A model generated the notes under the pieces. It worked only from the letters and a program-made list of their open reading frames with translations. It was not told the DNA's origin and searched no databases. 64,000 bases of DNA from Micromonospora sp. NBC_01699 (GTDB lineage: Bacteria > Actinomycetota > Actinomycetes > Mycobacteriales > Micromonosporaceae), in contig NZ_CP109199.1 in assembly GCF_036250065.1 (NCBI RefSeq), positions 3,658,001 to 3,722,000 of the forward strand, read 5' to 3'. The position numbers and the translations under genes are program-made. Positions 32,921 through 42,716 of this stretch are shown here, piece by piece; position 1 is the first letter of the stretch; each line of letters opens with the position of its first letter.

Positions 32921-34168
32921 GTGCCAAGTCTGCTGTCCACCACCCCGACCACCGGCGCCGGTCCGCTCACCGGCCGCCGTCCCGCCGACGACGACCCGGC
33001 GCGGCACTGGCTCCGGATCACCCGCCGCGTCGCCACCGAACTCGGCACCGACGCCGTCGCCCGAGACCAGGCCAACCAGCCGCCGTTCGCCGAGGTCAAG
33101 CTGCTGCGCGAGGCCGGACTGCTGACCCTGTTGATCGCGACCGACCGGGGCGGCGGCGGGCAGGGCTGGCCGACGGCGTACGCGGTCGTCCGGGAACTGG
33201 CCCGCGCCGACGGCTCGATCGCCCAGCTCCTCGGTTACCACTACTGGAAGTTCGGCCGGCGCCCGCTGGCCGACGATCCCGCCGTGGCCGAACGGCTGGA
33301 GCGGGAGACGGTCACCCACGGCTGGTTCTGGGGCGGCACCGGCACCCCACTCGACGCCGACCTGGAGGTCCGCCCGGACGGGGCCGGCTACTGGCTCAAC
33401 GGCCGCAAGACCTTCGCCACCGGCGCCCGGGTGGCGGACCGGATCGCCGCCTTCGCCACGAACGCGGAATCCGGTGAGCGGCTGCGGATAGTGGTGGATC
33501 CACGATGGCCCGGGGTGCTGCGGCCGGACGACTGGGACAGCCTCGGACAGCGGCTCTCGGCCAGCGGCAGCATCGAGTTCCGGGACGTACCGGTCACCGC
33601 CCGGGACGTGGTCGGCACCCTGCCACCGAAGGGCGCCGACCTGGCCCCGCACCAGACCCTGACCATTCCGTCCAACCAGGTGCTGTTCCAGAACCTCTAC
33701 CTCGGGGTGGCCGAGGGCGCCCTGCTGGCCGCGCGGGACTACACCCGTACCCGGAGTCGGGCCTGGACCAACAGCGGCCTGGACAGTGCCACCGAGGACC
33801 CGTACGTGCTGGCCACCTACGGCGAACTGGTGGCCCGGTTGCAGGCCGCCTCGGCGCTGGTGCACCAGGCGGTGGCGGCGATCGAGTGGGCGCACCAGCG
33901 GGGCGGGGACCTGACCGCGAGGGAACGCGGCGAGGTGGCCGCCCTGATCTCCGCCGGCAAGATCGTCTCGACCCGGGTGGCGCTGGACGCCACCGCGCGG
34001 GTCTTCGACCTCACCGGCGCCCGGTCCACCGCCCGGCTGGTCGGACTGGACCGGTTCTGGCGCGACGTGCGTACGCACACCCTGCACGACCCGGTCGCCT
34101 ACAAGCAGCGCGAGCTGGGGGACTTCTTCCTCAACGACACCGTCGTCACGCCGACGGCGTACTCCTGA
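32921..34168 (+). CDS. acyl-CoA dehydrogenase-fold flavin monooxygenase (SfnB/DszC-like)
   Basis: 415 residues with the acyl-CoA dehydrogenase fold used by FMN-dependent sulfur monooxygenases. Segments: PFAEVKLLREAGLLTLLIATDRGGGGQGWPTAYAVVRELARADGSIAQLLGYHYW (N-terminal helices), GGTGTPLDADLEVRP and YWLNGRKTFATGARVADRIAAFA (beta domain), and LYLGVAEGALLAARDYTRTRSRAW with YKQRELGDFFLNDTVVTPTAYS at the end. The GTG at 32921 follows GGAAGGACCGACC. It is first in an operon with a peptide-type ABC importer, in a sulfur island, so it probably oxidises an imported organosulfur compound with reduced flavin from a reductase such as SsuE. Confidence 0.85.
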   Translation: MPSLLSTTPTTGAGPLTGRRPADDDPARHWLRITRRVATELGTDAVARDQANQPPFAEVKLLREAGLLTLLIATDRGGGGQGWPTAYAVVRELARADGSIAQLLGYHYWKFGRRPLADDPAVAERLERETVTHGWFWGGTGTPLDADLEVRPDGAGYWLNGRKTFATGARVADRIAAFATNAESGERLRIVVDPRWPGVLRPDDWDSLGQRLSASGSIEFRDVPVTARDVVGTLPPKGADLAPHQTLTIPSNQVLFQNLYLGVAEGALLAARDYTRTRSRAWTNSGLDSATEDPYVLATYGELVARLQAASALVHQAVAAIEWAHQRGGDLTARERGEVAALISAGKIVSTRVALDATARVFDLTGARSTARLVGLDRFWRDVRTHTLHDPVAYKQRELGDFFLNDTVVTPTAYS

Positions 34169-34206
34169 CCGCGCAAATCCCCCCGACGAACAGCCAAGGA
34201 GCCCCC

Positions 34207-35880
34207 GTGCGCGTACGACACAAGTTGCGAAGCCTGGCCGGTCTGGCCGCACTAGCCCTGCTCGCCGGGTGCGGCGCCGGTGGTGGTGCCGCCACCGGCC
34301 CCGGATCGGCGAACGAGCCGGCCCGGGGAGCGGCGCTCAACGCCGAGGGGACCCCGGTCTCCGGCGGCATCCTGCGCCTGTCGATGAACACCGACCCGCT
34401 CTGCCTCGACCCGCACGCCATCTCCTCCGACGTGGAGCAGATCTTTGGCCACATCCTCACCGACAACCTGGTCTACCTCGACGAGCAGGGCCAGCCCGGC
34501 CCGTACCTGGCCGAGTCGTGGCAGATCTCGCCGGACGGCCGGACCTACACCTTCAAGCTCCGCCAGGGGGTGACGTTCAGCGACGGCACCCCGTTCGACG
34601 CCGAGGCGGTCCGGGTCAACTTCGAGCACATGCTCGACCCGACCACCCGGTCACCGCTGGCCGGACCGTACATCGCCCCGTACCGGGACAGTAAGATCAT
34701 CGATGCGCACACCATCGAGGTGCACCTGAGCGTTGCGTACAGCCCGTTCCTGGACGTGCTGGCCCAGGGCTGGCTCGGCCTGCTCTCGCCGAAGGCGATC
34801 AACGAGACCACCCCGGCGCAGCTCTGCGAGAAACCGATCGGCTCCGGCCCGTTCGTGCTCACCGGCTACACCAAGAACCAGGGCGTCACGTTCGCCAAGC
34901 GGCCCGGCTACGACTGGGCGCCGCCGCAGCTCAAGCAGACCGGCGAGGCGAAGCTCGACGGCATCGAGGTGTCCTGGGTCGGCCAGGACGCGGTCCGGTT
35001 CAACTCCCTCACCGGTGGGCAGTACCAGGCCACCGGCTACGTCCCGGCACAGAACGCCGCCGCCCTGAAGAACAACCCCGAATTCGTGTACGCCAACGTC
35101 AACCGGATCGGGCTGCCGTACACGGTGGAGTTCAACACCTCCCGCGCCCCGTTCGACAACCTCGACGTACGCCGGGCGTTCGCGGCGGCGGTCAACGTAC
35201 CGGCGATCGTGGCGACCCTCGGCTTCGGCGAACGGCAGCAGTCGACCAGTTACGTCGACCGGGTGACCAAGTACTACGACCCGGCGGTGAAGCTGCCCGG
35301 CTTCGACCCGAAGCTCGCCAACCAGCTCCTCGACCAGGCCGGGTGGACCTCCCGCAACGGCGACGGCTACCGCACCAAGGGCGGGAAGGAACTCGCCGTG
35401 CAGTGGCCGGTCAGCCAGGCCGGTACGGTCAGCCCGATCTTCGACCTGATCCAGGCCCAGGTGAAGTCGGTCGGCATCCGGGTCAACATCCAACTGCTGC
35501 CGTCGACCCAGGTCACCACCCTGCGCTACGCCGGCGACTACGACCTCACCTACGGCGTCTGGCACACCAACACCCCGGACGTGCTCTACATCAAGTACGC
35601 CAGCTTCAGCATCCCGAACGCCAAGCGCCTCGGCCAGAACACCTCGCACCTGTCCGACCCGCAGGTCGACCAGTGGCTCGACCAGGCCCGGCAGACCACC
35701 GACCAGGCCACCCAGCAGAAGCTCTACGGGCAGGTGCAGGCCCGGCTCGCCGAACTCGTACCCGGCATCCCGGTCTACGACAACTCGGTGCTGTGGGCGT
35801 TCAGCCGGAAACTGCACAACGTCTCGGTCGACACCTCGCACGGCACGCCGCTGTTCACCTACGCCTGGCTGGAAAAGTAG
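34207..35880 (+). CDS. ABC transporter substrate-binding lipoprotein, Dpp/Opp type
   Basis: 557 residues (family SBP_bac_5). A lipoprotein signal LRSLAGLAALALLAGCG gives lipidation at the Cys. The body shows GGILRLSMNTDPLCLDPH, LVYLDEQGQPGPYLAESWQISPDGRTYTFKLRQGVTFSDGTPFDAEAVRVNFEHMLD and NTSRAPFDNLDVRRAFAAAVN, all hallmarks. Relatives bind peptides, nickel, opines or other small ligands; the flanking flavin enzyme suggests an organosulfur ligand. The GTG at 34207 has AAGGAG upstream. Its stop overlaps the GTG of the permease by one base. Confidence 0.92.
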   Translation: MRVRHKLRSLAGLAALALLAGCGAGGGAATGPGSANEPARGAALNAEGTPVSGGILRLSMNTDPLCLDPHAISSDVEQIFGHILTDNLVYLDEQGQPGPYLAESWQISPDGRTYTFKLRQGVTFSDGTPFDAEAVRVNFEHMLDPTTRSPLAGPYIAPYRDSKIIDAHTIEVHLSVAYSPFLDVLAQGWLGLLSPKAINETTPAQLCEKPIGSGPFVLTGYTKNQGVTFAKRPGYDWAPPQLKQTGEAKLDGIEVSWVGQDAVRFNSLTGGQYQATGYVPAQNAAALKNNPEFVYANVNRIGLPYTVEFNTSRAPFDNLDVRRAFAAAVNVPAIVATLGFGERQQSTSYVDRVTKYYDPAVKLPGFDPKLANQLLDQAGWTSRNGDGYRTKGGKELAVQWPVSQAGTVSPIFDLIQAQVKSVGIRVNIQLLPSTQVTTLRYAGDYDLTYGVWHTNTPDVLYIKYASFSIPNAKRLGQNTSHLSDPQVDQWLDQARQTTDQATQQKLYGQVQARLAELVPGIPVYDNSVLWAFSRKLHNVSVDTSHGTPLFTYAWLEK

Positions 35881-36821
35881 TGGCGGCCCGCGCGCAGGTC
35901 GGCCGGATCGGCGGCCGGGTGCTCGCCGGGGTCGGGGTGCTCTGGGGGGCCGCGACGCTGTCCTTCCTCGCCCTGCACGCGACCGCCGGCGACGCCGCGC
36001 TGGCGACCGTCGCCGGTGACGGCGCCAATCCCACCCAGGCCGTCCTGGAACGGGTACGCCAGGACTACGGTCTCGACCTGCCGCTGCACCGGCAGTACCT
36101 GAACTACCTCGGCAACCTGCTCACCGGTGACCTCGGCGAGTCGTACCAGCAGCGGATCTCGGTGACCAGGGCGATCGGGGAGCAACTCGGCCCCACCGTC
36201 GCCCTGGCGCTCAGCGCCGCACTGCTGGCCCTGGTGCTGGCGGTCACCGTCGCCGTGTTCACCGCCGGCCGGCGGCGCTGGGTACGGTCGACCGCCTCGG
36301 GGGCCGAGGTCGTACTGGCCTCGTTCCCGACGTTCGTGCTCGGCCTGCTGCTCCTGATCGTCTTCTCGTTCCGTACCGGTTGGTTCCCGGTCTCCGGCAA
36401 CGACGGCTTCGCCGCCCTGGTCCTGCCCGCGGTCACCCTGGCCCTGCCGATCGCCGCGGTGCTCGCCCAGGTGCTGCGCGCCGAACTGGAGGACGTGCTG
36501 GAGCAGCCGTTCATCCTCACCGCCCGCACCCGGGGCATGCGCGACACGGCGGTACGCCTCCGGCACGCGCTGCGGCACGCCCTGATCCAGATCGTCACCA
36601 TGTCCGGCTACATGATCGGTACCCTGCTCGGCGGTGCGGTGATCACCGAGACGCTGTTTGTCCGCCGGGGCGTCGGGCAGCTCATGCTGACCGCCGTCAC
36701 GACCAAGGACATTCCGCTGGTGCTCGGCGTGGTCCTCTTCGCCGCCGCCGTGTACGTGGTGGTGAACCTGGTCGTCGACATCGTCTACGGCCTGGTCGAC
36801 CCGAGGGTGGTGACGGCGTGA
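35880..36821 (+). CDS. ABC transporter permease, DppB type
   Basis: 313 residues with about six membrane helices. The family start is recognisable: GVLWGAATLSFLALHATAGDAA and QDYGLDLPLHRQYLNYLGNLLTGDLGESYQ. The EAA loop interacting with the ATPase is near LTARTRGMRDTAVRLRHALRHALI. The GTG start shares its G with the stop of the lipoprotein gene, and its stop overlaps the next start as GTGA. Confidence 0.92.
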   Translation: MAARAQVGRIGGRVLAGVGVLWGAATLSFLALHATAGDAALATVAGDGANPTQAVLERVRQDYGLDLPLHRQYLNYLGNLLTGDLGESYQQRISVTRAIGEQLGPTVALALSAALLALVLAVTVAVFTAGRRRWVRSTASGAEVVLASFPTFVLGLLLLIVFSFRTGWFPVSGNDGFAALVLPAVTLALPIAAVLAQVLRAELEDVLEQPFILTARTRGMRDTAVRLRHALRHALIQIVTMSGYMIGTLLGGAVITETLFVRRGVGQLMLTAVTTKDIPLVLGVVLFAAAVYVVVNLVVDIVYGLVDPRVVTA

Positions 36822-37702
36822 CGGCGCTCGACGTACCCGTGGCGGCGCTGCCGTCGGCGACCACCCCGACCACCGCGCGGCGGCGGACCCGGCGCCGGAC
36901 GGTCCGGCCCGGTGTCGCTCTCGCGGCGGTGTTCCTCGGCCTGCTGGTGGTCGCGGCGCTGGTGCCGGACTGGCTGGCCCCGCAGGACCCGCTGGCGCTC
37001 AGCCCGGACGGCGCGTTCCTGCCGCCCGGCCCGGGGCACCTGCTCGGCACCGACCAGACCGGTCGGGACGTGCTCAGCCGGATCATTCACGGGGCCCGCC
37101 CCACGCTGATCCTGGGCCTCGGCGCGACCGCGCTCGCGGTCACCGGCGGCACCCTGCTCGGCCTGCTCGCCGGCATCGGCGGTCGGTTCGTCGAGGGGAC
37201 GCTGATGCGGCTGGTCGACGTCGCCCTCGCCGTGCCGGACCTGCTGCTCGCCCTGGTCGTGATCACCCTGGTCGGTACCGGCACGACCAACGTGCTGTTC
37301 GCGGTGGCGTTCGCCAGCGTCCCGTACTACGCCCGGATCGTCCGCGCCCAGGTGCACGTGGTCCGCCGCGCCACGTACGTCGAGGCGGCCACCACCCTCG
37401 GCCTCCGCCGGTCGGCGGTGATCGCCCGGCACGTGCTGCCGAACGCGCTCAAGCCGCTGGTGGTGCTGGCCACGATCCGGGTCGGCGACGCGATCGCCAA
37501 CGGGGCGTCGCTGAGCTTCCTCGGCCTCGGCACCCCGCCACCGGCCGCCGAGTGGGGCAGCATGCTCTCCACCGGCATCCAGTACATCTCCAACGACTGG
37601 TTCATGCTCGCCGTACCCGGCCTGGCGATCACCCTGACCGTGCTCGCGGTGACCGTGGTCGGCCGGGACCTGCGGCGCCGCTCCGAGGGGAGGGCGTCCT
37701 GA
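36818..37702 (+). CDS. ABC transporter permease, DppC type
   Basis: 294 residues: a basic N-terminus (ARRRTRRRTVRPG), a first helix (VALAAVFLGLLVVAALVPDWLAPQDP), the DppC segment GHLLGTDQTGRDVLSRIIHGAR and the EAA loop VEAATTLGLRRSAVIARHVLPNALKPLVV, then LSFLGLGTPPPAAEWGSML. It pairs with the DppB-type permease and is coupled to both neighbours (GTGA before, TGATG after). Confidence 0.92.
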   Translation: MTALDVPVAALPSATTPTTARRRTRRRTVRPGVALAAVFLGLLVVAALVPDWLAPQDPLALSPDGAFLPPGPGHLLGTDQTGRDVLSRIIHGARPTLILGLGATALAVTGGTLLGLLAGIGGRFVEGTLMRLVDVALAVPDLLLALVVITLVGTGTTNVLFAVAFASVPYYARIVRAQVHVVRRATYVEAATTLGLRRSAVIARHVLPNALKPLVVLATIRVGDAIANGASLSFLGLGTPPPAAEWGSMLSTGIQYISNDWFMLAVPGLAITLTVLAVTVVGRDLRRRSEGRAS

Positions 37703-39384
37703 TGGCCGAGCCACTGTTGGCGGTGGAGAACCTGCGGGTCGACTTCGACGGCGTGACCGTGGTCGACGGGATCTCGTTCACCATCGGCCGGGGCGAGTGC
37801 CTGGCCCTGGTGGGGGAGTCCGGCTCCGGCAAGAGCGTCACCTCGCGCAGCCTGGTCGGCCTCACCGGCACCGGCGCCCGGGTACGGGTCGACCGGCTCG
37901 ACTTCGAGGGCGAGGACCTGACCCGGCTGTCGCAGCGGCGGTGGCGCCGGATCCGGGGCGCGCGGATCGGGTTCGTGCTCCAGGACGCGCTCTCCTCGCT
38001 GGACGGGCTGCGTCCGGTCGGCCGGGAGGTCGCCGAGCCGCTGTCCCTGCACACCCGGCTGACCCGTACCCAGCGGCAGCGTCGGGTGGTCGAGCTGCTG
38101 GAGTCGGTCGGCGTACCGGAGCCGGAGGTGCGGGCCCGGCAGTATCCGTACCAGCTCTCCGGTGGGTTGCGGCAGCGGGCGCTGATCGCCTCCGCTATCG
38201 CCTGCGCGCCGCGCCTGCTGATCGCCGACGAGCCGACCACCGCCCTGGACGCCACCGTGCAGGCCCAGGTGCTGGCCCTGCTGGAGACGCTGAAGACCAG
38301 CGACGGCGGCATGCTGGTGGTCAGCCACGACCTCGCGGTGGTGGCCCGGCTGGCCGACCGGATAGCGGTCATGCGCGACGGCGTGATCGTCGAGCAGGGC
38401 CCGACCGAGCGGGTGCTCGGCGACCCCCGGCACGAATACACCCGGGCGCTGCTGGCCGCCGTGCCCGGCACCCGGCCGAAGGGCACCCGGCTCTCCGGCG
38501 TACCGGTCCCGACCGGTGCCCGAACCGCGACCCGCTTCGCCGCCGCGACCTCGGCCGGACCGGCCGTCGGCGGGACCTCGGCGGCTGGGCCGGTGGCCGG
38601 CGGGGACGTGGTCGACGTGCGTGGGCTGACCAAGTCGTTTCTCGGTCCGGACGGGGTCCGGCGCACGGTGGTCTCCGACGTCTCCTTCACCCTCGGGGCG
38701 GGCCGGACCCTCGGCATCGTCGGCGAGTCCGGCTCCGGCAAGACCACCACCGCCCGGATGGTGCTCGGCGTGGAACGTCCCGACGCCGGCGAGGTACGGC
38801 TGCACGGCCGAGACTGGGCCGGCCTGAGCCAGACCGAGCGGCGTCGGGAACGGCGCCGGCTACAGGTGATCTACCAGGATCCGCTCAGCTCGTTCGACCC
38901 GCGCTACACGGTCGAGCGGGTGATCGGCGAGGCACTCGGGGTGATCGGCCACCGGCGCGGCGCCGGCCGCCGGGACCGGACGGTCGAGTTGCTCGAACAG
39001 GTCGGCCTCGACGCCGGCCACCTCGGCCGGCGACCGCTGGAGATGTCCGGCGGGCAACGGCAGCGGGTGGCCATCGCGCGGGCGCTGGCCCCCGAGCCCG
39101 AGGTGATCGTCTGTGACGAGCCGGTCTCCGCGCTGGACGTCTCGGTCCAGGCGCAGGTGCTCGACCTGCTCGCCGACCTGCAACAGCGACTCGGGGTGTC
39201 CTACCTGTTCATCTCGCACGACCTGGGCGTGATCCAGCACGTCAGCGACCGGGTGCTGGTGATGAAGGACGGCTCGGTGGTCGAGGCCGGTGACACCGCA
39301 CAGATCTTCGAGCGCCCGCAGCATGCGTACACCCGTGCCCTGCTCGCCGCGGTGCCCCGGTTGAACCCGAGCAAGCCCAGCTAG
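37702..39384 (+). CDS. fused ABC ATPase (DppD-DppF type, two nucleotide-binding domains)
   Basis: 560 residues holding both ATPases of the importer in one chain. Domain 1 (about 5-255): Walker A GESGSGKS, signature LSGGLRQR, Walker B LLIADEP, His in VVSHD. Domain 2 (about 300-555): Walker A GESGSGKT, signature MSGGQRQR, Walker B EVIVCDEP, FISHD. Each ends with the Dpp-family tail (HEYTRALLAAVPG; HAYTRALLAAVPRL). A Pro/Ala/Gly-rich linker joins them. Fusion fixes the 1:1 ratio of the two ATPases. Confidence 0.93.
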   Translation: MAEPLLAVENLRVDFDGVTVVDGISFTIGRGECLALVGESGSGKSVTSRSLVGLTGTGARVRVDRLDFEGEDLTRLSQRRWRRIRGARIGFVLQDALSSLDGLRPVGREVAEPLSLHTRLTRTQRQRRVVELLESVGVPEPEVRARQYPYQLSGGLRQRALIASAIACAPRLLIADEPTTALDATVQAQVLALLETLKTSDGGMLVVSHDLAVVARLADRIAVMRDGVIVEQGPTERVLGDPRHEYTRALLAAVPGTRPKGTRLSGVPVPTGARTATRFAAATSAGPAVGGTSAAGPVAGGDVVDVRGLTKSFLGPDGVRRTVVSDVSFTLGAGRTLGIVGESGSGKTTTARMVLGVERPDAGEVRLHGRDWAGLSQTERRRERRRLQVIYQDPLSSFDPRYTVERVIGEALGVIGHRRGAGRRDRTVELLEQVGLDAGHLGRRPLEMSGGQRQRVAIARALAPEPEVIVCDEPVSALDVSVQAQVLDLLADLQQRLGVSYLFISHDLGVIQHVSDRVLVMKDGSVVEAGDTAQIFERPQHAYTRALLAAVPRLNPSKPS

Positions 39385-39392
39385 CTCATCAC

Positions 39393-39417
39393 CTAGCCTC
39401 CTAGGATGAACTACGGG
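39393..39417 (+). promoter_or_regulatory. CTAG-type motif and probable promoter ahead of the monooxygenase
   Basis: CTAGC, C, TCCTAGGA, T, GAACTACGGG. The same 25 bases with 2 changes recur at 49960-49984. TAGGAT could be a -10 hexamer, and the palindrome TCCTAGGA resembles operators of small GntR-type repressors (inference). Confidence 0.45.
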
Positions 39418-39453
39418 GCGAGGGGTGCGCCACACCTCACGAAGGACACCGAC

Positions 39454-40887
39454 ATGACCACTGACCCGGCCAAGAAGAAGATCCACGTCAACCTGTTCGA
39501 GATGAACTGCGTCGGGCACATCTCGCACGGCCTCTGGGTGCACGAGGACAACAACCGGCACCGCTTCAACGACATCGATTTCTGGACCGAGCTGGCCGAG
39601 CTGCTTGAGTACGGCACCTTCGACGCGGTCTTCCTGGCCGACGTGGTCGGCGCGTACGACGGGTTCCGGTCCGGCCCGGAGACGGCGTTGCGCGAGGCGG
39701 TGCAGATTCCGAACAACGACCCGCTGCTGGTCATCCCCGCTATGGCGGCCGTGACGCGTAACCTCGGGTTCGCGGCGACCTTCTCCACCACCTACGAACC
39801 GCCGTTCGCGTTCGCGCGCCGGATGAGCACCCTGGACCACCTGACGAAGGGAAGGGTGGCATGGAACGTGGTCACCTCGTACCTGCCCAACGCGGCCCGC
39901 AACTTCGGCCTGCCCGACGAGGTGGAGCACGACCGCCGGTACGCGATCGCCGACGAGTACCTCGACGTGCTGTACAAGCTCTGGGAGGGGTCGTGGGACG
40001 ATGACGCGGTGATCAAGGACCGCGCCGACCGGGTGTACACCGACCCGGCGAAGGTCCGCTACGTCAACCACGTCGGCGAGCACTACCGGGTCGCCGGCCC
40101 GCACCTGTCCGAGCCGTCCCGGCAGCGCACCCCGGTGATCTACCAGGCGGGCGCCTCCGACGCCGGTAGGGAGTTCGCCGCCCGGCACGCCGAGGCGGTG
40201 TTCACCGGCGGCAGCACCCTGGACGAGGTACGGGCGAACATCGACGACACCCGCAGCCGGGCCAGGGCGTACGGGCGCGAGCCGGAGCAGATCAAGTTCC
40301 TCGCCGGGGCGGCGGTGATCGTCGGGCGTACCGACGCCGAGGTGGACCGGAAGGTGGCCGAGTTCCGGCGGCTGCGCAGCGTCGACGGGCACCTCGCGCA
40401 CGCCGGGGCCGGCCTGGACTGGACCCGCTACCCGGTTACCGAGCGGATCGGCGACATCATCGCCCGGCAGGACCCCGGCTACCAGCGGCTCGGCCGCCGC
40501 TACCGGCCGGAGCAGACCGTCGGCGAGGTGCTCGACCAGATCGGCTCGTTCAACCGGGGCCCGTTCTTCGTCGCCGGCACCCCGAAGGTGGTCGCCGACG
40601 AGTTGGAGCGCTGGGTCGACACCGGCGGCATCGACGGGATCAACCTGCGCCAGTTCCTCACCCCGGGTACCGCCGAGGACTTCATCGAGCTGGTCGTACC
40701 GGAGCTGCGGCGCCGGGGGCGCTACCGCGAGTCGTACGACGACGGCGAGACCCTGCGCGAGCGGCTGTTCGGGGCCGGCCAGGCCCGGCTGTACGACGTC
40801 CACCCGGGCGCCCGCTACCGGGACCCGGCGCAGTTGTCGGTACCGGCGGACCCGTTCCGGCTGACCCCGGCGGGCAGCCGGGCGTGA
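39454..40887 (+). CDS. FMN-dependent monooxygenase, NtaA/SnaA/DszA (LLM) family
   Basis: 477 residues with the TIM-barrel luciferase-like fold of class C flavin monooxygenases: KIHVNLFEMNCVGHISHGLW, GTFDAVFLADVVG, PLLVIPAMAAVTRNLGFAATFSTTYEPPFAFARRMSTLDHLTKGRVAWNVVTSYLPNAARNFGL, RTPVIYQAGASDAGREFAARHAEAVFTGG. N-V-V-T-S with A-A-R-N-F-G is the family fingerprint. Members oxidise sulfones, nitrilotriacetate or pristinamycin. The ATG at 39454 has AAGGA upstream; an in-frame ATG at 39406 lies inside the promoter motif. Its stop overlaps the start of the ABC exporter gene, so the oxidation step and the exporter are made together. Confidence 0.88.
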   Translation: MTTDPAKKKIHVNLFEMNCVGHISHGLWVHEDNNRHRFNDIDFWTELAELLEYGTFDAVFLADVVGAYDGFRSGPETALREAVQIPNNDPLLVIPAMAAVTRNLGFAATFSTTYEPPFAFARRMSTLDHLTKGRVAWNVVTSYLPNAARNFGLPDEVEHDRRYAIADEYLDVLYKLWEGSWDDDAVIKDRADRVYTDPAKVRYVNHVGEHYRVAGPHLSEPSRQRTPVIYQAGASDAGREFAARHAEAVFTGGSTLDEVRANIDDTRSRARAYGREPEQIKFLAGAAVIVGRTDAEVDRKVAEFRRLRSVDGHLAHAGAGLDWTRYPVTERIGDIIARQDPGYQRLGRRYRPEQTVGEVLDQIGSFNRGPFFVAGTPKVVADELERWVDTGGIDGINLRQFLTPGTAEDFIELVVPELRRRGRYRESYDDGETLRERLFGAGQARLYDVHPGARYRDPAQLSVPADPFRLTPAGSRA

Positions 40888-42716
40888 CCTACCGCGCGCC
40901 ACGGGCGGCAATCGACCCGGACCCGGCCAAGTCCTGGCTGCGTCGGGCGTTGCCGCTGGTGGCGGCGCACCGGCGGCTGCTGCTGACCTCGCTGGTGCTG
41001 TCCTTCGCCGGCCTGGTCGTGCAGGTGCAGATCCCCAACGTGATGCGGCTCGGCATCGACCACGCGATCATCGCGCGCGGCGGTGACCTGGGCCGGTACG
41101 TCTGGTGGGTGGCGGTCCTGGCGCTGGCCCAGACGATCCTCGCCTACCTGGCCCGGCGCTACCTGCTGCGCACCGCGTACGAGATCGAGTACGACCTGCG
41201 CAACATCATGTTCGCCCACCTGATCCGGATGCCGTTCGGCTTCTACGACCGGGTGCAGACCGGTGAGCTGATGTCGCGGTCGAGCTCGGACATCCGGGCG
41301 GTGCAGATGTACCTCGCCTTCGGGCCGTCGATCCTGGTGCAGTGCACGATCGCCGGGATCGCGTTCGTGCTGATGCTCACGATCAACGTGCCGCTGGCCC
41401 TGGTCGCGATGGTGACCATGCCGATCATCGGCCTGCTCGGGGTGGCCATGCGCAAGGCGATCTTCCCGATCTCCTGGCTGATCCAGGCCCGGCTGGCCGG
41501 GCTCGCCACGGTCGTCGACGAGAACATCAACGGGGTACGGATCGTGAAGGCGTTCGCCGCCGAGGGGCGTCAGCTCGACACCCTCGCCGTGGCGGCGGAC
41601 CGGGTGCGGTGGGCGTACCTGACCGACGCGCGGATCCGGTCCCGCTGGTCGCCGTTGATCGAGAACCTGCCCCGGTTGGGGTTGGCGCTGGTGCTGCTGG
41701 CCGGCGGCTGGCTGGTGCTCGACGGGCGGACCACGGTCGGCACCATCGTCGCGTTCAACACCTATGTGCTGATGCTCCAGCCGCCGTTCCGGATGCTCGG
41801 CATGATGATCATGATGGGGCAGCGGGCGGCGGCCTCCGCCCAACGGATCTACGAGATCCTGGACACCCGCTCCGACGTGGTGTCGCCCCCGCACCCGGTG
41901 CCCGCCGACCTCCGTGGTGACCTCGAATTGCGACACGTGCGGTTCACGTACCCGAACGGCACCGTCGCCCTCGACGGCCTGGACCTGCGGGTCCGCGCCG
42001 GTGAGACGGTGGCGGTGGTCGGCCGCACCGGCTCGGGCAAGTCCACCCTCGGCCGGCTGCTGGCCCGCTACTACGACGCCGACAGCGGCACCGTCAGCAT
42101 CGACGGGCACGACGTACGCGACCTGGACCTGGCCGGGCTGCGCGAGCAGGTCGGCATCGTGCCGGACGAGCCGTTCCTGTTCTCGGTGTCGATCCGGGAC
42201 AACATCGCCTACGGCCGACCGGACGCCACCCTGGACGAGGTGATCGCGGCGGCGGTCGCGGCCGGCGCGGACGGTTTCGTCCGGGCCCTGCCGGACGGCT
42301 ACCACACGGTCGTCGGCGAACGCGGTTACACCCTGTCCGGCGGGCAGCGCCAGCGCCTCGCCATCGCCCGCGCGCTGCTGGTCAACCCGCCGGTGCTGGT
42401 CCTCGACGACGCGACCAGTGCCATCGACGTGACCGTCGAACACCGGATCCACGCCGCCCTGCGCGACCTCATGCGCGGCCGGACCACCGTGATCGTCGCG
42501 CACCGGCTCTCCACCATCGGGCTCGCCGACCGGGTGGTGCTGATGGAGGCGGGTCGGGTGGTGGCCGAGGGCAGCCACGCCCACCTGCTCGCCACCGAAC
42601 CCCGCTACCGGGCGGTCCTCGCCGAGCGGAACCCGACCGGCCCCGACGAGCCGACCGACGAGTCCGGCAGCCCACCCCGGCAGGGTCTCGGGCCGGCGGT
42701 CGAGGTGTTCCGATGA
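40884..42716 (+). CDS. ABC exporter half-transporter 1 (membrane + ATPase)
   Basis: 610 residues: six membrane helices in about 25-325 (LLLTSLVLSFAGLVVQVQIPNVMRLGIDHAI...), then an ATPase domain with Walker A GRTGSGKST, Q-loop in VGIVPDEPFLFS, signature LSGGQRQRLAIARAL, Walker B VLVLDDATSAID and the switch His in VIVAHRLST. In Walker B the catalytic residue is D-D-A-T rather than D-E-A-T, so this half probably carries the degenerate ATP site of a heterodimeric exporter. The Q-loop has Asp (P-D-E-P) where Gln is usual. GTG start overlaps the monooxygenase stop. Confidence 0.9.
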   Translation: MTYRAPRAAIDPDPAKSWLRRALPLVAAHRRLLLTSLVLSFAGLVVQVQIPNVMRLGIDHAIIARGGDLGRYVWWVAVLALAQTILAYLARRYLLRTAYEIEYDLRNIMFAHLIRMPFGFYDRVQTGELMSRSSSDIRAVQMYLAFGPSILVQCTIAGIAFVLMLTINVPLALVAMVTMPIIGLLGVAMRKAIFPISWLIQARLAGLATVVDENINGVRIVKAFAAEGRQLDTLAVAADRVRWAYLTDARIRSRWSPLIENLPRLGLALVLLAGGWLVLDGRTTVGTIVAFNTYVLMLQPPFRMLGMMIMMGQRAAASAQRIYEILDTRSDVVSPPHPVPADLRGDLELRHVRFTYPNGTVALDGLDLRVRAGETVAVVGRTGSGKSTLGRLLARYYDADSGTVSIDGHDVRDLDLAGLREQVGIVPDEPFLFSVSIRDNIAYGRPDATLDEVIAAAVAAGADGFVRALPDGYHTVVGERGYTLSGGQRQRLAIARALLVNPPVLVLDDATSAIDVTVEHRIHAALRDLMRGRTTVIVAHRLSTIGLADRVVLMEAGRVVAEGSHAHLLATEPRYRAVLAERNPTGPDEPTDESGSPPRQGLGPAVEVFR

